DNA from: Bodo saltans
Lineage: Eukaryota > Euglenozoa > Kinetoplastea > Eubodonida > Bodonidae
NCBI GenBank assembly: GCA_001460835.1
Contig: CYKH01000458.1
Span: 1,367 to 22,401 of the forward strand
Length of the DNA stretch: 21,035 nt
Direction: 5' to 3'
The notes under the pieces were generated by a model. That model had not been told where the DNA came from. It ran no database searches and saw nothing but the letters and a program-made list of their open reading frames with translations. Below are positions 5,615-15,200 of this stretch, piece by piece (the first letter of the stretch is position 1; every line of letters starts with the position of its first letter). The position numbers were made by a program, and so were the translations under genes.

Positions 5615-8600
5615 ATGCCACCAAGATCATTTGCCAACCTTGCCAGAGCCGCAGCGTTGGTGCTTGACGGAACTGAAGAAGACGTCCCTTCCCCAGTAGC
5701 ACCAACGGACAAGCGCCAATTTGTCCCATACGACGAGGACGAGAAGGCGGCTTTCACCCTTCCGTTCGATGCTGCAGCAAAACAACGAAAAGCACACCAC
5801 AGTTTCATCGCAGACACACTGTTTGCAAGAAAGGACGGTGATTATCCAGCAGGCTCTCACGACCTCACCAACCAAGAATCCTTAGGGCCCTTTCTCGCAT
5901 CTCCTACATCTCCCAACTCTGCGGCGTGGGAAGAAATCTCGGAGTCTCCTCGAAGCCACACACAGTGCCTTCACTTTTCTCCGGCCGGGCTCGACCACTC
6001 AGACACGAACCCCTTTGCAAGCGATGATGCATCTGATCCACTCTCGTCCAACGCAACGATGGCGTCATACGACAGCAGCGTCTTGCGTCAATACCAAGCA
6101 GTCAACTTCATTCCTCCCCTTGATCAGCGCCGCCATGTGTTGGTGCTGCCGTCGTTCAGAGAGTTGATGCAGGAGCAACTTAGCCTTGTGGGAACGAACA
6201 CGCAGCACACCTCCAACCAGTCTACATCATACGCAATTTCCCCGACAGTCGAGATTCCAAGGACAATGCTGTCCCAAATATTAGCAAAAGTCTCGACAGA
6301 TTCCACAATGCGCTCTGTCATGATGAGGACGTATTACGCAGCACTCGGCGACACGATCGTTTCGTCGGATCGTTCGTCTCCGAGCGGTGCCGGTCCAAGC
6401 GGGTTATCTCTGGCACAGTTTCGCGAGATGGGACGGGTGTGCGGTGTTGTGGCGAGAGAAGCACTCGAGGAGCAGGGGGTAAAACCACGGCAGCCACTTT
6501 TGACATCCATTTTCGAATGTGCAAGCAAACCGTTCCAATTTCTTTCTCTGCCATCGTTTTGCATCGCCCTCGGGCTCTTGGCACTCGCAACGCGGCCGCA
6601 CCATTCCGCTACGGAAACACCTCTCGATGGATCAGGAAGCGAGCTCTCTTCTGGGGTGCGAGTGCTCTTGGCGAAGATGCGATGGCTTTGCGACGCAGTG
6701 TTAAGTCAGTACGTCGCTGCGTCACTGCCAATTTGGGCAGACCCAGATGTAGACTTGGCGTGGCTTGACACTCGTTGCCAGCGTCTTATGCTGGAGTATG
6801 GAAAGATTTCACATGACATCTTTGAAATCTTTTCTGTAGCTCCCGGAGAAGAGATTGCATCCATATTACGAAGAGGATCATCTCTTAGTTCACAAAGGGG
6901 GAGCACCGCCTCCGTTTCGAAAGAACCCCCAACGCTTGGCCCAACACCCCCCAAGAGTGCTCGAACTCCTTCGAAAGCATCGCCATTGACTGCAGTCCGT
7001 AGGCCGACAACTGCGGCAGAGCAGCGCCCAGCACGTGCCGCTGTCACTTTTGTAGAGGACAACCCGAAGGTTGAAACCCCACAGACCAACGTGAACAATG
7101 TTGTAGCTGCCGCTAGCGTCCGCCGTGCATCAACAGCGCCGAAAGACTCAGATGCTGAGGCCACAGACGAGCTGCTGAGTGCAATGACCCCCTCACAGCG
7201 CTTAAAGCATTATGGGTTCGACTTCCCTGCCTCTGCTGAGGTGCCATCGTATTTCCTCCAAGGATGCGACCAACATCGTATTCTTCCGTTATCAACACTT
7301 CAGCGCGTCGTCAACGCAATGAACGTGCCGAATGTTTCTGTGGACGACGTCACAGTCGCTGCAAAAGCAGCGTCGCTGATGTACCGCCAGCACCCGTTCC
7401 GACGTATTGCAGAGGCGATGGAGCAGGCTCAGTCGCGCACTTCGAGGGCGGCACGGGGAGGCCCTACGCAAGGAAGCAATGCATCACTTTTCGCTTCAGG
7501 GGTGAACCCGCTATCGCGCTTCGTTCCTTCAGGGGATATCTTCATCCTTGAGAGGGAATTTGTAGATGTCCTCCTTCGGCTGAGCGTGCTCGCCTTTCCT
7601 GACCTCGTTGGTTCTCCAGGCTTCATTCCTCGTCGTGTGCGCAAGCAAAGCACTGCTGAACGTCGTCGCTCTAGCGTTGCATTGGCGCCTCGACGATCGA
7701 CGGTTGAGGTCACGCCTGGCTCGTCGAACCTGCTTGACGGATTGAAGCACCGCAAGGCGTCGGAGGTTGGAAACAATGATGCAGATGCCGTGATGTTTGT
7801 CCAAACCATCGCAGGGCGAGGAGAGGCAAGAAACGCCGCTTGGGAATTCACATTCTCTGACGCTCTGCGAAGAATGCTGACCACTTATGTCGAGGGGTTT
7901 TACCTTTCCGCAACTGGTGCGGGTACGATTGACTCGAGCAGAATCATTGTTGTCTCCGCAGAAGATGCCCAGAAGATGGGAGAGCGAGAGTCGAGAACAA
8001 AGAAATCATTTCGCGGCTCGATTGCTCCCGCTTCCCTCGACACAACCGCAACGATCCCAAAACTTATGTTTACAGATGTGGAGCCTGATGAGGACACCGC
8101 ACGTAGCCATGCGACCACGGCATTTGCTCTAGCGTTGCCCCAAGTGAAGGCGTTGTCGATCGTGGCATCACCTGACGAGGTGGACTACTTCTTCCAGTCT
8201 GACGCATCGAGGCATTCGGTGCCTGGGTGGGACTCGAGGCAGCACCCCAACATTGTGTCGGAGGTTGGTGGCCAGGCAGTTGCGCAAGGGCACCTGATGA
8301 TATCTGCGACGGGGTGCTATATGCTGCTTGAGGGGCGAGTGGCAATCCGTGCCCATCGCGTTCTCGCCTCTCCCCTCACGCAAGGCAAGAAGCTGAGCAA
8401 TGTGGAAGAGGCGGCCCAGCTGCCAACTATGTGTGAGTTCCGCGTTCCAGCGCTAGATACATTGTTTAGTGAGAACTTCATGCGCCGGAACATTGAGCCG
8501 CATCGAGCGATCCGCTGCGGCCGCGATGGTGCGAGCACGTTTCGTGTCTACCCGTACACCTTTGTGTCCTTATCCGTTCAGTACAGCAGCGACGGCGTGC

Positions 8601-10345
8601 ACTGGACTCCGACAGTCCCAGATCGGCTGCACCTCCCTAAAGGATCGTTGCCGATCGATGGGGCGTCCTCCGCGAGGATGCAGGCGGGGCGGCTTATTAT
8701 GAGGCAAGTCCTCCCGACGCACGTGGTGCCTACTGCCCTCTCTGAGGCGCTGCAGATTCTGTTCCATGTGTACGCACGCTATCAAGAAGTGGTCAAGGAA
8801 GATGTGGTCTCTTCAGGAAAGTGGAGGCACCTGTGCGCATCGCTGTTTTACATTGTAAGCGATCATCGAGGTGCGCCACTAAAGTGCCTGAATGCAGAAG
8901 CTGAGAGTGCGTTCGACGCTCGGCGCCGGAAGTCGGCGACTGCCATCAGTCTTGTGCCAGCAGGTCCTGCATCACCAGTCATCGAGTCCCCAAAGTCGTC
9001 TGTCGCCAAAGAGTGCCGTTGCACAAACTGCCGCATCAACTCTATCGCATCTGAGAAACGTGGCGTTGCTCCACTTGAGCTCAAAAGCGGCATGGGACTG
9101 ATCGTGAAGAGTAGTGCTGTAGGAGAGAATACTTCTCAAGATGATAATGGATCGCAACCGACATACTGCTTTGACCCAAGCATCAACGTCCCCCTTGTGA
9201 CACAGCATCATGTATTTGAAGCGTTCGAGAAACACTCTGAGCAGCGCACCGTTCATGCCCACACAAAGGCAACGGGAACCTTTTCTGCCAGTTCGGTGGA
9301 CGCTACGACCTACCGTGTGCTCACATTCGAGGGCATGCTCGCTGCGTTGGTTGACATGATTATCAACCATAACACGACGTGCAATCGCGAGCCTATTCCG
9401 GTAGTGGCGACCGACCGCCTGATGCTTCCCGATGCGTGGTGGAAGACACTGTTTGGGCTGCTGGTGCTAGAGTCAGAACGTCGACGAAAATCTGTGCAAG
9501 ATGGCAACCAGATCGATTGCCGAGACGTGCAGCGCCTCCTTGGGAACCCCCACAGTCAACTTGCCTACAAACGCCTCTGGTCCATCGATGCAAGCGGTTT
9601 GCCCGTGACGACTGATGTCTCTGACGCAGCAGCACAACGCAGCCTTATGGATGTGACGACCACGTTTATGAGCGTTGCAAGGCGAGTGCGCAGTGTCAGT
9701 ATCTTTCACCACGGTGCTTGCATTGCGGCCGTGCATGACGATGCCAACTACCAGTGCCTGACGTCGCACAGAGCTGGTTACGATGAACCCCCTGCAACGC
9801 TTCGCAACGCGTTCATCACTGTTGAGGTGTTTACTCCAGCTTACTATCCTCAGCTGCAACGGTTAGTCGGCGTGCATCTACCGTACAATGCGACACTGGA
9901 ACGATTGTTTCATAGCCACATGCTTCCATTCTCAATAGATAGCAGCGCTGTGTTCGAATCGAAGCCTGCTCGTCGCGGCCGTCCGCAGGGCTTGACGGTT
10001 CCAGATCCAGTCGTGTCCTCAGCACGGCGGTTTTGGTTACTGAAGAATAAAATCGGCGCCTCGTTAGGGTGCATGAGCAACTTGCCTGGGCAGTGTGCCA
10101 CCATTGCTTGGGTGCCAACAGTAGGCTCCTACCACTCACCGGTAGCATCTCTATTCTTGATGGACAGCAGTAGTGTGCTCGACGTCGAGTCTCTCATGCT
10201 TTTCAAGTACTTTGTGGAAAGTGGCGACTTTTCTGAGAGTGTAACGGACGATGCAGATCGCACAAGGAAATGGGTGCGTGCTGAGAGGGCGCTCCGTGCA
10301 CACTTGGAGCAGTGTGGCCTCTCCATGGACCCCGTATTTCCGTGA
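5615..10345 (+). CDS. Large unrecognised protein (1576 residues)
   Basis: I do not recognise this protein. It is one uninterrupted frame ending in TGA at 10343-10345. It has no signal peptide or convincing membrane span, so it is probably intracellular. Low-complexity, Ser/Pro/Arg-rich, probably disordered linkers lie at about 422-520 and 670-705. Between them are folded-looking hydrophobic segments. Two of these (about 260-335 and 565-665) share an F-x-x-x-L-x-x-L-A type helical pattern (SFCIALGLLALATRP and EFVDVLLRLSVLAFPD). That loosely recalls degenerate EF-hand-like modules, but no calcium-loop residues are visible. A CRCTNC cluster near 1134 could bind metal but is isolated. The C-terminal 450 residues are dense in Trp, Phe and Cys and look globular. 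If splicing used the AG at 5624-5625, the first in-frame ATG would be residue 149 (base 6059). I assign no function. Confidence 0.85.
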   Translation: MPPRSFANLARAAALVLDGTEEDVPSPVAPTDKRQFVPYDEDEKAAFTLPFDAAAKQRKAHHSFIADTLFARKDGDYPAGSHDLTNQESLGPFLASPTSPNSAAWEEISESPRSHTQCLHFSPAGLDHSDTNPFASDDASDPLSSNATMASYDSSVLRQYQAVNFIPPLDQRRHVLVLPSFRELMQEQLSLVGTNTQHTSNQSTSYAISPTVEIPRTMLSQILAKVSTDSTMRSVMMRTYYAALGDTIVSSDRSSPSGAGPSGLSLAQFREMGRVCGVVAREALEEQGVKPRQPLLTSIFECASKPFQFLSLPSFCIALGLLALATRPHHSATETPLDGSGSELSSGVRVLLAKMRWLCDAVLSQYVAASLPIWADPDVDLAWLDTRCQRLMLEYGKISHDIFEIFSVAPGEEIASILRRGSSLSSQRGSTASVSKEPPTLGPTPPKSARTPSKASPLTAVRRPTTAAEQRPARAAVTFVEDNPKVETPQTNVNNVVAAASVRRASTAPKDSDAEATDELLSAMTPSQRLKHYGFDFPASAEVPSYFLQGCDQHRILPLSTLQRVVNAMNVPNVSVDDVTVAAKAASLMYRQHPFRRIAEAMEQAQSRTSRAARGGPTQGSNASLFASGVNPLSRFVPSGDIFILEREFVDVLLRLSVLAFPDLVGSPGFIPRRVRKQSTAERRRSSVALAPRRSTVEVTPGSSNLLDGLKHRKASEVGNNDADAVMFVQTIAGRGEARNAAWEFTFSDALRRMLTTYVEGFYLSATGAGTIDSSRIIVVSAEDAQKMGERESRTKKSFRGSIAPASLDTTATIPKLMFTDVEPDEDTARSHATTAFALALPQVKALSIVASPDEVDYFFQSDASRHSVPGWDSRQHPNIVSEVGGQAVAQGHLMISATGCYMLLEGRVAIRAHRVLASPLTQGKKLSNVEEAAQLPTMCEFRVPALDTLFSENFMRRNIEPHRAIRCGRDGASTFRVYPYTFVSLSVQYSSDGVHWTPTVPDRLHLPKGSLPIDGASSARMQAGRLIMRQVLPTHVVPTALSEALQILFHVYARYQEVVKEDVVSSGKWRHLCASLFYIVSDHRGAPLKCLNAEAESAFDARRRKSATAISLVPAGPASPVIESPKSSVAKECRCTNCRINSIASEKRGVAPLELKSGMGLIVKSSAVGENTSQDDNGSQPTYCFDPSINVPLVTQHHVFEAFEKHSEQRTVHAHTKATGTFSASSVDATTYRVLTFEGMLAALVDMIINHNTTCNREPIPVVATDRLMLPDAWWKTLFGLLVLESERRRKSVQDGNQIDCRDVQRLLGNPHSQLAYKRLWSIDASGLPVTTDVSDAAAQRSLMDVTTTFMSVARRVRSVSIFHHGACIAAVHDDANYQCLTSHRAGYDEPPATLRNAFITVEVFTPAYYPQLQRLVGVHLPYNATLERLFHSHMLPFSIDSSAVFESKPARRGRPQGLTVPDPVVSSARRFWLLKNKIGASLGCMSNLPGQCATIAWVPTVGSYHSPVASLFLMDSSSVLDVESLMLFKYFVESGDFSESVTDDADRTRKWVRAERALRAHLEQCGLSMDPVFP

Positions 10346-10665
10346 GCTCAGAGAGTTAGTTATGTGAATTTGTGAAGTTGTGTACAGATTGTACTGATTT
10401 TCTGCACGCAAAAGCCATCATTCTGTTCGATTTGCACATTTTCTTGTCGCCCATGTATCGATTCTTCCTCTATTGTGTTTTCCCCAACAAAAGGGTCAGT
10501 GGAAAGGGTGAGAGTCGACAACGGAGGGCACTCCTTCTTCCGTTCCCTTTCTATTTACGTCATCATCGCTCAGTTTAGTGAGGCCCACACCCTCTCTCTC
10601 TCTGTGTGAAATCACATTAGGCGGCAACCTTTCCTTTCTATTTGTGCTTCGGCCGCGCAGAAACT
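10346..10665 (+). promoter_or_regulatory. Intergenic spacer with candidate trans-splice acceptors for the carrier gene
   Basis: This 320-base gap holds several pyrimidine-rich stretches and no convincing gene. A CT-repeat tract at 10590-10603 precedes AG at 10619-10620. A second tract at 10628-10639 precedes AG at 10659-10660, only five bases before the ATG at 10666. Either AG could be the spliced-leader acceptor; the second makes the ATG at 10666 the first start codon. Confidence 0.5.
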
Positions 10666-11583
10666 ATGAGCGATTCAGCGTCTGGTGGCTTTGATATGGT
10701 CTCCGTTGAGGAGATTCAGTTCGCGTGCTTGTCAAGAGGTTTTGCAAAAACACTTATTGCCCCGCTTGATCGTGTAAAGTATTTACTGCAGTGCCAGGGT
10801 GAGCTTCAGCGTCTCGGCCGTCTTGACGAACCTTTTCGTGGTGCGTTGGGGTGCACCAAGCACGTTGTTAGTGTCGAGGGGTGGAGATCGTTTCTTCGAG
10901 GTAACTTGGTGCAAGTGGGCGGCATTCTCCCATCGATGCTGTCGCAGTACTTCATCGCGATCCCATTTCAGCGGACAGTATTCGACGTCCTTCCACACTC
11001 TACTGCTGCGACGTACACCATCGCCTCCTTCGCATCAGGCATGGCTGGCGCACTAGGCGGCGCGATCGTGTCGTACCCTCTGGACTTCGCGAGGTTTAGG
11101 CTCGCTGTGGATGTTCGACCCTGGCAAGGAGCTGCATATGAATTCCGTCACTCGCTTGACTTGTTTTCACACCCAGCTATCGTGGAGTCTCCCCACAGCG
11201 CCTACCGAGGACTTGGGCTGTTTCTAGCCGGCAGTTTGCTGTACCGTGGTGTGTACCTGTCTACCTTTCAACTCATTATGCCATTCCTTCCTAGTGATAG
11301 CCAATGCGAGCGCTCAAGAGCAGCCATGGCCGTGCAGGTATTGTCGGGCTTCGGCCTCGTGAGCCTCGCCACCATCTGGCTTTACCCCATTGACACAATA
11401 CGCCGGAGAATGATGCTCGCCGTCACCCATGAAGAGGGGCAATATGTAAGCGCCGTGCAGTGCGCCCGTGTCATTCTACAACGAGAGGGCCCAGCAGGTT
11501 TCTTCCGAGGTGCCGGATTCGCGGTGTTCCGTGGCGGTGTGACGACTATGCTAGCAATGGTCCTAGGGCTCAACGTTTCATAG
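10666..11583 (+). CDS. Divergent mitochondrial carrier, ADP/ATP-carrier type
   Basis: The protein has 305 residues, the standard length for a six-helix mitochondrial carrier family member, probably in the mitochondrial inner membrane. The three signature motifs are PLDRVK (33-38), PLDFAR (138-143) and PIDTIR (241-246). The last runs into RRRMML at 246-251, close to the RRRMMM hallmark of ADP/ATP carriers. FAKT before repeat 1, the GRL(D/S)EP(F/Y) loop, SYPLDFARFRLAVDV and the G-x-x-L-Y-R-x-x-Y segment (about 189-196) also match that group. The arginine that in bovine AAC1 (R79) contacts nucleotide is replaced by glycine (G86 by alignment of RGNLVQVGG). K28 and R289 match bovine K22 and R279. 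It may transport a related nucleotide or anion; the substrate is not proven. The ATG at 10666 follows the acceptor AG by five bases. Confidence 0.88.
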   Translation: MSDSASGGFDMVSVEEIQFACLSRGFAKTLIAPLDRVKYLLQCQGELQRLGRLDEPFRGALGCTKHVVSVEGWRSFLRGNLVQVGGILPSMLSQYFIAIPFQRTVFDVLPHSTAATYTIASFASGMAGALGGAIVSYPLDFARFRLAVDVRPWQGAAYEFRHSLDLFSHPAIVESPHSAYRGLGLFLAGSLLYRGVYLSTFQLIMPFLPSDSQCERSRAAMAVQVLSGFGLVSLATIWLYPIDTIRRRMMLAVTHEEGQYVSAVQCARVILQREGPAGFFRGAGFAVFRGGVTTMLAMVLGLNVS

Positions 11584-12056
11584 CACGAATGCCATTCGCA
11601 CTTGCTGATTGTGAATGGTTCATCGCTGGAAGCATGACATTCCTTTCTGCAGAACTAAAGAGGAGTGAAGAAGAACCACCCTTGGCCAAAATGCCATACC
11701 TGTCGATGTCTTAGTTTCACTTTTATTTTTGAGAAACTTGGTGATTTGTTGAGTTGTTGCGAAACATTTGTGTGGCGGTGCACTGCTGATTGTTTGATAC
11801 GCAGCCCATGAAAACCGTCAAGAATTGAGGACAAGTCGCTGGTGGCTGTCCGATAACCCAATTTTTGACCACCGCAGTGCAGCCACCTTGTGTTTGATGC
11901 TTGAAGCAGCGTGCCGTCACTTTGCTTAGGGAATGAAACGGAGGAGGAGGGGTGCGAGAGTTTTGGCAGGAGGGGCAGCGCAATCGATGTTTGGCTATTT
12001 TTGAGCATCGTTTGGCTGCCCTTTTATCATTACAAAGAATTACCCAGCGCTAAGGT

Positions 12057-12084
12057 GGGGAGGGAGGGGGGTGGTGTGGAGGGG
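12057..12084 (+). other. G-rich tract with quadruplex-forming pattern
   Basis: Four G runs (12057-12060, 12062-12064, 12066-12071, 12081-12084) are separated by loops of 1, 1 and 9 bases. This fits a G-quadruplex pattern on the + strand, and hence in the nascent transcript, about 160 bases before the surface protein start. Formation is inferred, not shown. Confidence 0.45.
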
Positions 12085-12173
12085 TGTTTGAAAAGCAACT
12101 GTTCTTCTTTGACCCAAAATACAAATTCGATGCGCAGTAACGACCATCCACTTTTTCATTTCGTGCCACCAGG

Positions 12174-12202
12174 TCCTCTTTGTTTCCATGGTTGCCGTAC
12201 AG
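12174..12202 (+). promoter_or_regulatory. Predicted trans-splice acceptor for the surface protein gene
   Basis: A pyrimidine-rich stretch at 12174-12187 is followed by AG at 12201-12202, with another AG near 12210. This gives a leader of about 35-45 bases to the ATG at 12247. The tract is shorter than those upstream. Confidence 0.4.
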
Positions 12203-12246
12203 ATTAATTAGGAACAAGTAGTACAAAGGAAAACAAAAGATATTAA

Positions 12247-15200
12247 ATGAAACGCAAGTTATCAATGTTACCTCCCCTCTCCATTCTGCTCGTTTCATTG
12301 CTAGTGATCATCACAGCCCTTCTCGCCCCCGTGGCCTCGTCCACATCCTGCACGAGCACCAACCCAGTGACACTCCTCGCATTAATTTCCTATTCGAACT
12401 GTGTGAGTTCCTCGGCGGTTACGATCAGCTCGTCACCGTTATCGCTCGAGTTCATTTCATCAACGTTTGCAGGCCTTTCCATGACGGGTGCATTCTCATC
12501 ATTTACAGTCACCCTCACAAACACTGTGTTCACAGGAATGTCGTCCGGTGAGACGATTGTTTTTACCGGGGCGCTCTCCTCAGGAACGCTACTGATCAGT
12601 GGATGCACGTTCAGCACAGCTAGCGGAACGGCACCACTTGTGCGATTCATGAGCACTGTGTCATCGTACTCAATCACTTCTACTTCTTCCACGTTTTCTG
12701 GGAGTAGCGAGGTGTTTCGCCACGAAGGCGCGGTGACAGGCTCGACGACACGATTGTCCTCGACGCAACTTACGAGCTCCACTTTAGCTCGCGGCGTGGT
12801 TGGCTCAAATAACAACAACGTGTGGCTGTTAGACAGTTCCTCGACTGTCTCCCTAACGAGCGGCTACCTTGTCGAGATGCTATCCGGAACGTCGACGTCG
12901 ATGACTGTTAGCATCGTGGGAGGATCGTCGGTTGTTGCAGCAGCAGCGTTGGTAGGCAGCAGTGCGACTTCTATCAGCTCCGTCAATGTTGTCATTTCAG
13001 GTACCTCCGGCAGCCCAGTTTCCATCACCGCTGGCTCGGGTGTGTACTGCTATCAGGCATCGGCTTCGTGCTCCAGCATCACCATGACGGGGACGTATGC
13101 GTCAATAGGGTTTACATCAGGCGGGGCCTTATTTGGTGTCGCCAATTCAGTGATTTCCTCTGCAACCGTCACCTTCGCAAGTACTGTGACGATGAGTTCC
13201 ATTGCTTTTGCTGCAGGTGGCACTGTATCGCTGGTGTCACTGAGCATTGCACCTTCGAGCGCTTCATGGGCATCGCCTACATCGCTACCACTTGTCACCA
13301 TGGCTGCCACGTCCTCTGTGACAGGACTGACACTGATCTTAACTCTATCCTCAAGTTCTATCTCAATTGCAGGATCGGATTTCGTGAAGCTGAGCGGGAC
13401 AATTAGCAGCAGCAGCGTGACACTGAGTGGCGGCAGTTTGATTAGCACCGGTTCGCTCTCCACACTGATTTCGGTTGATGCAGCGTGCGCGTTGACGTCC
13501 ACGAGTATCATATTTTCTCCGACTCAGATTGATTTTCAACAATCAACACCGGCAGGATCCGTTTTGCGTATTCTGTCGATCGGCAGTGGCGCAGTCCTTC
13601 AGGCCTCTACAGTGTCTATTTCAGGAGGTAGCGTCTCAAGCTTTGCCGCGTCTACCACCGTCACCATCGTGTACGTCAGCGCGATGGCGAAGATCCAAAG
13701 CAGCAGTCGAGTTTCTATCCTCTCATGGGACCTACGGCGCACAACCAACCTTGCCAGTCTCACGTCCATCGCAGTGGCATACGCTGAGGAAACTTCAATC
13801 TTTGACAGCTCATTTCTTGCCATCAAGTGCGTCAAGTTTCCCTCACGGGGATTGGTGCCCATATCTTTTCTTGTGCGCGTGTCATACGTCAAGAGCACTG
13901 CCATTACACTTGACTCCACTTTCGCCCCGGTGACCACGTTTGCTGGGGGCGTTGGTGTTGCCTTTACCAATGCCTCATCTGTTGCTGCGTCCTCTACGCT
14001 CCTGTTGCACCGAAGTAATCTTCACTTCACTGTGGTTGCCACCGATGTGCGGACGCCAACATGCCTATCATCGCTACAGGCATCCTGCACAAGGAGTAGC
14101 CCGACCACATTTGTGGCGGTCGGTTCCTTCGCCTCTAACCTTGCTGCGGTTTCGACACAGAGTACGTTGGTGTGCAGTGGGACTGCACTAGGTGGTGCGG
14201 AATGCGGTGCCCCTTTTGCGGTGTCAACTACGGCGTCGCTGTCACTTGTGAGCACCAACACCAAGAACTCCCCCTCACTCACTGCAAGCAGCTCTCTCAC
14301 ACAACAGCAGTCGGTCTCCATTCGAACTCAATCCCCTAGCCAATCCACAAACATCACCACATCTAAATCTAGACCGAGTCTCAGCAAAGGCTCGCCTTCC
14401 CAGTCGCATGAGCAATCGTCCAGTGCATCACGAACCGGGCAACTCACTGCAAGTCGATCAAAACGCTCCAAGAGCACCACTCCAACTCTGGTAATGTCAG
14501 CCTCACACACAAGTGTGAGCAATTCCAAGCGAAGCTCTTCGATGACGTCCACACGGTCCCCCTCGCTATCGACGCTGTCACGATCCAGCTCTCACTCAGT
14601 GCCAGTGATGTCGGCAACACATTCTTTCTCTCGTGAATGGACTGGTACGTGGTCACACACGAATACACAGGTTACGCGAAGTGTTACGCCAACGACGATC
14701 GCGTCGGACTCAGTGCCTCTGTCGGTTTCGACGTCGCACACACGGCAAGATACAGTCACGACATCGACATCCATGTCAACGTCGGATTCCACCTCACCTT
14801 CGTCGAGCGCTGCGTCGTCTCGAACTTTTTCGGTCACATCGTCTCCAAGTGAATCGAGCACGCATCACAAAACCGTTTCAATGCTGCCTTCCAAGTCCCA
14901 ATCGCAGTCTTCATCGATCACATCATCGCCAACGGCATCAGTCTCGCCGTCAGTCTCCGATACATTTACGGAGTCCTATCCTCGCTCAATGTCACGTTCC
15001 ATGACAAGCACGCAGCGCCCCACTGCCTCCTTGCTGCGCTCATCAACACAGTCACAATCAAACAGCGCGTCACCATCCGCCTCCAGCACTACGTCCCAAA
15101 GACTATCATCATCTTTCTCAATTGGAGCGCAAAGTGTATCGCCGACTGAAAGCCTCGACTTTTTTCTCGCGTCGAGCAACTTCAACTGCGATCAACAATC

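Larger units (their letters stand above)
11584..12246 (+). other. Long intergenic spacer without a convincing gene
   Basis: This 663-base gap is the longest in the window. It holds a 41-codon frame at 11589-11714 that I do not support, a pyrimidine-rich stretch at about 11712-11737, two G-rich patches (about 11937-11980 and 12057-12084), and the predicted acceptor of the next gene at 12174-12202. No RNA gene or repeat family is recognisable. Part may be 3' untranslated region of the carrier mRNA and part 5' leader of the surface protein mRNA. Confidence 0.6.

Noticed and set aside
10372-10578. 68-codon + frame in the spacer before the carrier
   Set aside because: It starts only at GTG and is made of pyrimidine-tract translation (Phe/Leu/Ser runs). 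It is better explained as splicing signal sequence.
11589-11714. 41-codon frame just after the carrier stop
   Set aside because: It lacks its own pyrimidine tract and AG, has no recognisable motif, and does not resemble the C-terminus of a carrier.
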